A DNA stretch of 64,000 nucleotides, taken from assembly GCF_021130785.1 (NCBI RefSeq), contig NC_060215.1, positions 68,824,501 through 68,888,500 on the forward strand, written 5' to 3'. Of the stretch, positions 24,493-35,700 are shown in pieces. A program made the translations under genes and the position numbers. Position 1 is the stretch's first letter. Each line of letters begins with the position of its first letter. The notes below the pieces were generated by a model. It was not told the DNA's origin. It did not search any database and saw only the letters and a list, made by a program, of their open reading frames with translations. The stretch comes from Homalodisca vitripennis (taxonomy: Eukaryota; Arthropoda; Insecta; Hemiptera; Cicadellidae).

Positions 24493-25643
24493 GAGTAGCA
24501 TGGACGATTGGGTGCGGGAGTGGATTTACAGAGTCCTTAAGTTTGCTCTTTACTCCGGGCTTAACATGCACAGTATTATGTACAGAGCGGTAATGTCTAT
24601 CCTTGTGGGAAAATATTGTACTTAAAATATCTTAATAATATTATAATGTTAATTACAGTAAAAATGCCCAATTAACAATTTAAACCCCGAACACGTTTAA
24701 GCCCTTGTTATTGATGGCAGAATCAGAGAGTTGTTTCATTTTAAAGATAAAATTAATAGGCATCCAAACGCGCCTTTTCGTTTCATTTCTTAAAAGTATA
24801 CAGTACTTTTTGAATATTTAAACAATTAATTATATAGCAAAAACGAAAATTGATTGTATGAGTATTAATTATAAGGCCATAAAAATGATTGAGGTTTAAC
24901 ATTGTTCTCATGGGGCTAAAATCAAGATAACTGCCAGCCAGTATAGCCACATCTTGATTGGATTTTAGGGATGCTGTGTATAGAGTGATCAGCAATTAAC
25001 TGCCCACAGAAAATCTTATGTCGAAAGGCTGAAACATTTCATCAACTTAATATAGTCAATACTAAAAAATGTTAAAATTTCTTATGAGTAGAGTTTAATC
25101 TACGTTCGAAATCCAAAAATGTTTGCTCAAATATAGCCTTATTTGTAGTGTTATAAGTTTTATTCTATGGCAAAATATTGAAATGTGATTTGGAGGCATT
25201 TTAATGGTAGGGTAGTACCATTAAGAAATCTATTTCATGTCATCTAAAATGAAAAATTAATAAAAGTAATATAGTTAATAATGTTTATAGATGTGTTTGG
25301 AAAATGAGGATTTTATAAATAATTGGAAACTCAATCGGTTTTACCAATATTATGTTTTGCATTAGACTTCTAAAACTGTTATGGATGGGACAAATTTAAA
25401 TAATTATTATAATAATAAACTGTACGTTCAAAATATTCCATCTTAAGGTTATGTTTTATCAGTTAAATTTATTAGTGTGCTGTCTCTCAATACGCGCACG
25501 CGCGCACACACACACACACACGCACACACACATGCATGTGCTCGCTAGATTTATTAGGGTTACGGTTTATTGCATTTCTCTGTGCCAAACGGTTCAACCA
25601 CAAGAGATTGTGACTGGGTGGCCTGAAACACCCTGTGTATATA
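24493..25643. other. No gene recognised; includes CG/CA microsatellite
   Basis: A cgcgca/caca tract lies at 25,493-25,532. CpG frequency drops over this interval to the low level seen in the plexin introns. Confidence 0.55.
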
Positions 25644-26302
25644 CAGGCTGTAGAAAAACTTCCTCATGATTACAGATAATGGAATAAAACTTGGTTTATC
25701 ATTACTACACCTATAAATCTACTTTTTAAGTAACTACCTTTTTTGTCATGTTAATACTTTTTAAGTTATTGAGATAAGTTACTGACTTTTCAAATCCAAT
25801 AGAGGATGCCCTACAAGAAGTTCAGCAAAAAAATTTAACGTAAGCATAGCCCAAGATATACATTATTTTAAACAAAAAATATTTGATGTAAAGAGTCAAT
25901 AACTACTTTAAAAACTATTTTTAAGTCCAGTATTCATTTACTAAGTTTAACTTTCACAACTTGGGTCAAGACAAGAATATTAAACCACCTAGAACAGGAC
26001 CTACATTATACATGTTTCAAATTTTAAACGAGGATAATTTTTAAAGAGTGAACCTTTTGAGGTCTGATTTGTGGCATTGTACTCTACTAATAAAGACCTT
26101 TAATTTGATGTACTACTTGACCTATGGTCTAATTTAAGATTTCCTTCAGACTCCTTGCGGGTCATCCCCCTTTAATGACAAAAAAATCGTAGTTACTTCA
26201 AAAAGTAAATTTATAGGTGCAGTAATGATGTACCAAGCTTTATTGCTTTTCCTGTAATCATTCGGGAATTATCAAACCTGAGTGGAACTTTTTTACACCA
26301 TG
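25644..26302. mobile_element. MITE with long terminal inverted repeats and TA duplication
   Basis: The two ends share about 110 bp of imperfect inverted repeat (cattactacacctataaat on the left matches the complement of the right end near 26,210). TA flanks both tips (25,642-25,643 and 26,303-26,304). The 659-bp body is non-coding. Long arms plus TA fit a Tc1/mariner-mobilised MITE. The left arm has lost about 20 bp relative to the right. Confidence 0.72.
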
Positions 26303-26318
26303 TATATGTACAACCTCT

Positions 26319-26320
<2 letters not shown>

Positions 26321-26391
<71 letters not shown>

Positions 26392-26396
26392 ATGTA
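26321..26396. repeat. Compound microsatellite (TA)n(TG)n
   Basis: About 46 bp of TA is followed directly by about 24 bp of TG, 165 bp upstream of the first visible plexin exon. Confidence 0.97.
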
Positions 26397-26561
26397 TTTG
26401 GAAAAATATTACTATTCATGTGTTTAAAACTATGTATGTTGTTTGGCTTGGTAAGTACTGTTTGAAAATTCTTGCAAAATTTAAAACATAAATATACTGG
26501 TATTTCTGCCTTTCCGTAATTCGGCAAATTTAATAATGTGTTTGGGTGTGATGTGTTACAG

Positions 26562-26744
26562 AAGCTGCAGACAATTGGAGAAGACTTCTGTGGGCTGGAT
26601 GTGAACACACCTCTAGGGGGAGAGACACCAATGGCTGCTGTACCAGTCGTCGTGTTCAACCACCACTTGACCGCCATTGCTGCCACCTCCACAGGCGACT
26701 ACACCGTGGTCTTTGTGGGAACCAGCAGTGGCCATCTCAAGAAG
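26562..26744 (+). CDS. PlexA: Plexin exon a: sema domain blade
   Basis: It has 61 codons, phase 0 at both ends. [15 protein letters not shown] and [14 protein letters not shown] are hallmark plexin sema segments. The acceptor is TTACAG at 26,561, and a second AG at 26,570 would drop three residues. The pyrimidine tract is poor. The donor is GTAATA. It is the first plexin exon in the window. Confidence 0.95.
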
Positions 26745-29700
26745 GTAATAAGCAATATTACTTCCCAGTAACGATTTAGTGATATTTTACAATCAACAGA
26801 GGAGAATTTCATCAATACATGTTACTTTCTTTGTGACCTATATAAATTGCTTATGAGTCACAATTTGAGTGATAGTCACTAGGTGTTGATTCAGGGCTAG
26901 TTTAATGCTGGGTAACAGATTTATTGTTGTTTTAAATCAGATTTGATGGATGGGTTGCACACCTATTGGTAGTTTCTTAGTTTTCAAAGAAAACTAGATC
27001 TGTCAAAACCCAAGTCCTGTTATGTGCATAGGGGCTTGTCCAATAGTCTGTAGAGTCAGGATGTTTGGGGATACATTTTCTAAGATTCAGGATATGACCA
27101 ACTGATAAGTCTTAACTTAGGAGTTCATCTTCCTGGAAAGAGAGGTATATGGAACTGGACTGTGTCCTGCTTGAGGGGTTCTGGTAAGTTGAATTTGTGA
27201 TATTAGTGAACGTTTCTTCACCCACAGAAGTGAAAGCTACTTTATTGTCCCCTTAAATTATTGAAGGACATGCCGAGGTGTGCAACTAAAATAGATATGT
27301 TGCATTACAGAATTATACTATTTAAATTTTGTTCTATAAGAAATTTTCAGGAATTTAAAATAATGGTGTTATCAAGAATTATATATCTATTGGGGTCCCA
27401 ATGGACATAACATTGCTGCTCATTAAAAAAAGGCATTACTAATATAACTACCTGCGCTTAAGCTTTAACTACAAAATCAGCACATACAGGGTGTCAATTA
27501 AGTCTGGAACCTCTTTTTAATTTTTAAACCACAATATAAAAAAATACCAAAGTTCACACGTGCTTACTGGTGGTAGTAACGCACATATCTGCCCAATTAC
27601 CGACCAGATAATCCCTTTGGGGGACGGTCCACAAGGAGTCAGACAAAATTCATAAATAGCAGCATAGGTCAAGTTGTCCCCTAAAGGGATTATCCGGTCG
27701 GTAATTGGGCAGATGTGTGCGTTACTATCACCAGTAAGCATGTGTGAACTTTGGTATTTCTTTCTATTATGGTTAAAAAATTAAAAAAGAGGTTCCAGAC
27801 TTAATTGACACCCTGTATGTTTGTGTTACGGTAACAAGCTTATAGCTAGTAAAATGTGAAGAATGTTTACTCAAATCACATAAATACTTTGATCTCAATT
27901 AATTGTAATGACATGAAAATTAGGAATGTACAGCTAGTTTATAATGATGTTACTTTAAAGTTCATGACTTAACGGTTTTTGATTTGAACATAAACAAAAT
28001 TAAGGGTGTTTGCTACTGTTTTGTCACTAACATTGTAACACAGGCTTTCAGATATTTGCAATTGCTCTCTTCTTCAAGTATTGAACCACTGATGCATTTA
28101 TTATATATAACAATATGTTTTAGGGTTTGACACCTGAAGAAGAAAATAAATACAAGTTCTGTTAAAGTAGGTTTTTAGTTTTTGTAACATAAATGAAGAT
28201 ATTCACTAATTTAGTTTAAATAAAACAGGTTTCTTATATTTTTGAATTTAATGAGTTGGTCGTTTGTAAATGAAAGAAATTAATTTCATGTCATTTTTAG
28301 ATTGTGGTGGAGAGCTCAAAACTAGCATTAGAGTATGGAGATCTGCCTGTGGTTGAAAATTCTCCAGTCAATCCAGACCTGAGATTTGACAACCAGCTCT
28401 TACACCTTTACGTCATGACGGAGAAGAAGGTAAGTAGTAACATGTAATAGAAGTTGGTATCTGAAAGATGTGAATGATATAATGTAAATTGTTACCATTG
28501 ATTCACAGATTCACAAAATGAATTTTGAAGGTTAATCACCACAGTTAAACTGCCATATAATTAATATTATATGAAATATGGTTAAGAAAAGAGTAATATA
28601 CAACTTCCTGTTGATAACTTTTGGTGCAATGGTTTAAAAAATATTTTTAATTGAGGTTCCCACTTTTCACTAATATGATTGAATCACCACTCTTGAACAT
28701 ACCAATTGTTCCAAACAGTGAGGTGGCCTAAGTATGTCATGCAAGAACAATAAGATCTTAAAATAATAATATCTATGAAATGTTAAAATAATTGCAATGG
28801 TACTTTTTTAAACATTTAAAGAACATACCTCCTACTGAAATGTCATGACTTAAGAGAATAGTAAGAGGATGTTACTGATTTTTATAATGCTTACTTCAAT
28901 TTCACTTAAACACAATAATCATTATAAAATGAATGCCAGCTTTGATAATAGAGAGAAACAAAGTATATTTGTCCTAAGAGTGAAAAATAAAAAGTAGTCA
29001 AAAACCCTTCCAAAGTACAGCAGGGGCCTGTACAACATATTTAAAATGGTTTTTAGCCATTTTTATCGATTTTTTTGGCTTTTTACCGGGATTTCAAGTT
29101 GCCGGCCCCATTCTGGGCGACAGAGCGGCCACCTGTTTAGATTGTCAGATCTATTGAGTGGACACTGTATACCCATTGAAATCCTAACTGGGTGATATGG
29201 AAAGAGTTTAATGTATTTCACACAATAGATGGGGGATTATGAACTCTGGGCTCTAGCGTGGAGCTGAGTTTATGATGAAACTGGAGGGGTTGCATCCTCT
29301 AGCATGTATCAGGCAATCAGTGGTTATTCTGTATGTAGGAAATAATGGGTTATCTGGTTCCCTTCCTAAGTTTGGTGTGACAGGGTTAATGTTAATGGTT
29401 TGAAAGGGAAACCATATAAGGGGGGGGGGGGTTGCTTTGTGTCTTCAAAAGTATCTGAAGGTGTCAGAATCAGCTGCTGGTTCAAGATGATGTCCCCACC
29501 TTACACTTTGATGACAAAGATGCAATCAGACTGCCCCTTTCTTATCCCTCTTCTTTCCTTTTTCCCATTCTTCTGGTTTCTGGGGGTAGCACAACAAGCA
29601 ATAATGCTGAGTTTGCACCATAGGAATCCTCCTATTATCAAAGGGAAAATTAAAGGACACAATTATTTTCCTCAGAAAAAATCGTTTGGTTAATGTTTTT

Positions 29701-32700
29701 GTGTTGAAAGTTCTATATAAATATATTACTTTTAACTGTAAAAGATAAGATGTATAAAAGAATATGTTTTGTGACAGGTGTCTAAAGTGAAGGTGCAAGA
29801 ATGTAATGTTTACAAATCATGCTGGGATTGCTTGGGAGCCAAGGACCCATACTGTGGATGGTGCTCACTGGAGAACAAGTTAGTACTTCGAACATAATTC
29901 CTATTGTCTTACTAAATGTTTCTAATGATTGTTAGGCATGGTCTCTCCATAAATCTATTTACAACAGGGATGCTTATATTAATAGAGATGCTGTTAGCCA
30001 ATTCATTAGAATGTTTGAGTACAAGTAGGATGGAAGTTTTGAAGAAATTAGGTTACATACTACTGGAGAATATTTCTCGAATCATTTGTATGAAAACATC
30101 CTCACCAAATCTCTAAACCTTTTTTAAATGACTTAATTGGCATGGGGAAGGATAACATTATGTGACCAAGGAGAGGTCTGAGGTGGCTTAATGTGTTAAG
30201 TAACATGGCAGTCTCCCTCTATTAAAACATTTTAAAAAGTGCTTTTAGTTAATTCCTAAAAACAAAACTCAACACTGAAGAACCCCATTTATTTATGTGT
30301 GGCCTCTTCTTTATATCAAGGTGAGAGTAAATGTGTACGTAAAGGGATGATATGCATTTTTAAAATATTAGTTGTACTTATGAGTTCTGAAAAAAATAAG
30401 TTTAAAATTTAAAGTGATATTTAATAAAAAAATCATAGTTTATATTTATTGTGGCAAAAACAGAAGATATATTGTATTTTATTGCACCAAACTCACCAAA
30501 TGTCATTGACAAAAACTAACACTAATTCTACAAGACATTTTAGAGAATACCTTAATTAAAATTCGTTATATATCTCACCACATATTATTTTTTCAATCAA
30601 AACAAATAAGTATAATAAAATATTTTTAGTATTACAATATTAATATTTAAATAAACATAATAATTATAAAAAATATATTTCTTAATAGTGTAGAAGAGGA
30701 TTTTATATATAAATTACACACAATAATTACTTAAAATGATCTAAATTACCTATTAAATATTCATGTATTAATCACTAAACCCTGAATTTATTTAGAACTC
30801 TGCTTCAATATTTATATTATTTTTACTTTGTATTCATTCAATGACTGATTTTATGGTATTCATCTTTTTAAATATAATGTTGTAGATACAAAACCTTGTA
30901 AGAACATTTCAAATTGGATGCAGTAATTTAATTTGGCACTACTTTATTTTATTGGAATATATATATTTATAATAGATTCAAAGGAACTCATTTTTAGTTA
31001 TTTAAGAACTAGTTTTTCCATTAAATGTCATCAGTATTATTATTTTATTTATTTAATTTTAAATTAAAAACAAAATGCTGGCTACAGAATTTTTGAATCT
31101 TTTAAAAATATATTAATACTGTTCAATGTTTAGTTATGGTTCTAGTTGTATTCAACATAATTATAGGAGACAATTTTTCTGCTAATGTGTGGAAGATATT
31201 AAAGCTGGTGCAGTACAAAGTGCGTGAGCATACTCATCAATACAGACAGATATTTCAATCTATTGATTAGTCAAATGGGAAGCGCCATCTGGTTCATTTG
31301 TTTGAAGTGGCTAATGGTCACTTTCAATAATTTACAGGAAGCCGTTAAAGTGAAGACTTGCTGACATGTTTAGTTTTAAACAAAAAACAATCCTTTCATT
31401 CTTAATTCCTTGAAGATGATGACAGAATACACAGTTTTATGTTATTGTAAATTGTTAATAGTATATTAATTATTTTGAAGAACAAAATCACTTATCAGCA
31501 TGTTAGAGCTGTTATTGAAATATTTCAATCCTGTAACTGTTTAGAGTGTAGTTCAATGATTATGTTCTAATTTTGTGTTTTGTTCGAATATAATGTTACA
31601 CTTAATGAAGGGAAACAATAAAACCTCACTGTTACCTTCAAGTGAGCTTGATGTTGAAAGCTTATATTCAAATTAGTAAATGAAATACCTTCTTAATGTT
31701 ATCTATTTTGTATCTAAAGTGTGATAAATATCTGAAAATAAATGGTTGTAACAGATGCAGTCTCCGGAGTGACTGCCAAGATGCTGCTAAGGACGCGCTG
31801 TACTGGATCTCATACAAGAGTGGACGTTGTACTACTATCACAACAGTGAATCCTAACCAGCTTCAACGCACAACTGCCAGAACAGTATGTGTGGCATTCT
31901 CTATCCACTTTAAAATTTACTTCTTGTAATTGAGTATCAAATCTGTAGCAACCTAAGTAAACTCATAAAAGCTCTTGATGAAATAAGTTAAATTTTTATT
32001 GATTAAGCTATACAAATAAGAAAATTATAAAATATATATGTATACTATATTGTTGTAATATGCTGTTGCTGTGAGCACAAATCGAAATATTTATATACAA
32101 GCTATATAGATACAAGCAAATGTATTGAGTTATTCTGAGAAAGTTTAAAAATATAATTTTATTGTTGGCTGAACATTATCCTAACAACAATACTCTTTTA
32201 CGTTTTATACTGTTAAAATTTATACAAGTAAAGATAATGTTGTGGGGTAAATAAAAATGTTAATTGTGCTGTGTTTTAAATTGTATAAAGAACAATACAT
32301 GTTATATAAACAAGATATTATGTAATACCAACACATGTGTATATTACTGTTGTAAAGGAATTCTCAGTCAGCCTGTACAGTTAATCAACATAAGCTGTTA
32401 GATGGGAATGAATCAGTTTTGTATTCAAAGTTATCAGGTAGTTGATCTTTTAGTTTAGATCAGATTCCATTTGTTGGTATGGGCCAATACACCTAAGCGG
32501 GACAATCCCGGCTCCAGCGATATTGCAATATTAATCCATTAGTAAACCATGACAGAAAGCGTTGTGCAGCAAAGCACCTGGCCAGTTCCAAGCTCTTGTT
32601 TGTCAATATAATTCTTGCATTTCTTGACACAAACATTTAGTAGTTATTTCTTCTGATTGTTTATTCTACAAATATTTTATGTCATATTGTATTTGAGATT

Positions 32701-35700
32701 AGTAGTCTGACATAAATTACTGGTGGTTTTATTTTAGTTTTAATAATTGTTAATCGTTGTTATTTTAAATCTCACCCAGCAATATTTGTGACATTATTAA
32801 ATTAAAAAACATAGCTATACCTCGAATATTTTTACCATTTCATGAGCCTATTTGATCAAACTTTAATCAAATAAAATTGATAACATCTTGTTTGGAGAAA
32901 TTGTATTCTTTTAGCGCAGTTTACATAAAAGCAATATGACTTATTTGTTTACATTATTAATATACTATCTGAACTTTAAAATTTTAATGTTATGAATTAG
33001 TTAATGAAACAAATTTGTGAACAATGGAGAATAAGAATAAGAAAAGTTTGAGTAGATTTACAAAACCTTTATAAGGATTCAGAAAAAAACCATAGGATAT
33101 TATATGCTATTATTATAGGAGACTATTATATTTGTACACATTTTATTTTTGAGTTTTAATACTATTATATGCCTCCAATTAAATATGAAGGAAATATTAA
33201 TAAAAACCTGTGAACAAGTAAGAAAATAAAATAAATGAAGGTAGTGAACCTCTGCAATAACTGTTACCTTTGTAGATTTTGACTCTTGGTTGGCTGCCCT
33301 ATGTACAAACTATAAAGCACTAGGCCAATCCTTAAACATAAATACATTTACTAATTAATAATGTACCAATAATTTTTAATTGTAAATAACTTAAATCATT
33401 GTAAATTTCATTGTATTATTAATTTAAAATATAAAGTATTTACTAGCCACCATAACCAGTTTAGTATTAGACAGAAAATATATAGTTTTATTTTTTATTT
33501 AAATGGCAAAGCACTTATTTTATGTTACAATTGTAACTATTGTAAAATGTAGTGTGCTAATGGAGACTGAATTGAATAACACTTGTTTATTTAGGCAAAG
33601 AGTACAGTTCTTTCCTTACAGTGCAAATGCATGTTTCTTTTATATTATTGTAATACTCAATTTTGGACGATGCACTGTTGCAGCTGGAGCTAGTAATAGA
33701 CAACTTGCCCACCCTGTCAGGGCAGTTCCAGTGTGCATTCACAGCCCTAGACAAGTCACTGACAACTAACGCCACTCGCAAGCCGTATGGAGTGAATTGT
33801 ACCACACCACGCACTGACTTACTGCCTTCCATTCCACAGGGCCAACGTGAGTACCGTAGTGTTGTCTAAAGATACTATTAGTCAAAACTATAGTGGTTAA
33901 CTTATGCTGAAGGAGGAATTAAAGAAAATTAATTTTACATTAAATCTTATATTTCGCTAATAAAGCAACAAATAATCCTTATAACTCTACAAGCCACATT
34001 GAAATTATTAAGATTTCACAGAATCACATTTTGTGAAAATGTTCCAGATTTGTAAACCACACTAAAAGAATTTCTAATATGACACATTTGAAAATCTAGT
34101 CATATTTTTGTATATTTTTAATTAATCTAATATTTATTTTAAATTTTAATCTGCCACCATTTTGTACTAGAATGTGATAGATACTTTTAACTTATTTTCT
34201 TTCATGAGTACTTAAGGTGGTGCCACTTGGTTTGGTTTTACATTCAAAATTTTAAGTGCCACGGAAGTGGGGATTCATAAGATGGGGTGAAACTGTGATC
34301 AAAGAATTCAGTTTTGTAATGATTAAGAAACACAAACTATTATTCTTATTTTTAACATTTTATTAAATTGAACACGACATGTGTTTCAGCATTGTGCCAT
34401 CTTCACAGTCTACAAATAATTTCTCTGACAAGATTAAGACATACTTACATATTATATGTGACATTTGTATTCTAGGGACAGAATTGCAATTTTTATCTGT
34501 TTTTTTTTTATATATATATATATATATTCAATGTCACTAAAATTAAAATCTTAGTATGTAAATATTTATTTATTTGTTTATATACTTTGTTCTGAGGTTT
34601 CACTGTTAAGATTGCATAATGCCAAAACATATTTTTGTTCAATTTAATAACATTTTTAAAATGAAGAGTATTTTTATTGATAAAAACATTATATCTTAAT
34701 TATAGACTTATTAATATGATATGAAGTTGTATTTTCTGCAAATCTATACTTAGATTGTTATATGCAATTACATAAAATCCAATAATTTAAGGATGTCATT
34801 TTATTATATTTTAAAATAAAATTATGCAAGGAATGCATCAATTCACAGGCATCCATTTTCATCTGGTTTGCAAATTTCTGGAATTTGGTGTCCTGCGTTA
34901 AACTTTATTAATTAGTGCCAGTTTAGTAAAATCTCCGTACTTGTGCATAGTTTGATTTTTTTTTAACAGTAAAGTTAAACTCCTTTGTAACTACTATTAA
35001 TAAACTTTGTATTCCTCATAAAATTGCATACACTGTTTCTTTTCCAAGGATGTTTCTTCTTATGTTGCCAGTTTGTTAAATCATACATAAAGAAGACTGC
35101 CTTTAAAAAAAAATAGTGTAAATAATTTCAACATTTATGATCAATATTAATTTATAACAAACACTCCAATAATATAGGTTTTTTATTTTTGTGAGGCCTT
35201 TTGTACTCATTGTGAACATCTTCAGACCCACATAACTGAATACTTGTAACTTCAGAACTCAGGGTATGAAGATAATATGTGTGAAGATGTTCTCATTGAG
35301 TACGAAAGGCCTCACAAAAATTAAAAAACCTATATTATTGGAGTGTTTGTTTTAAATTAATATCTAATTTCCAATAAGAAAAGAGCTTCAAGAATGTATT
35401 TATGATCAAAATAAATTCCATTTCGCACTGTCAGCACCCAAAACCGAATATAGATAAACCTAAATATTATATACAAATGATCAAAATAAATTCAATCTTT
35501 CACTGTCAACATCTAAAAACTGTTTTGTGAACTCATTAAAAATCTCAAGTGTGAACAAATAGAAAAGGGTAAGTTTTTCTCAAACGTCTTTTGCATTTTC
35601 AGGTAATGTCTATTTTACTTCAAAATCTGAACCGTAACAAAAGTTTTGTATTATTTTTATCTTTAATTAAATTACACAATATTTGGGTGAAAGTTGTTAA

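Noticed and set aside
28010..28160. Possible further Penelope-type end in intron 1
   Set aside because: cacctgaagaag resembles the core motif, but no stem II or GAAA in the right place could be found.
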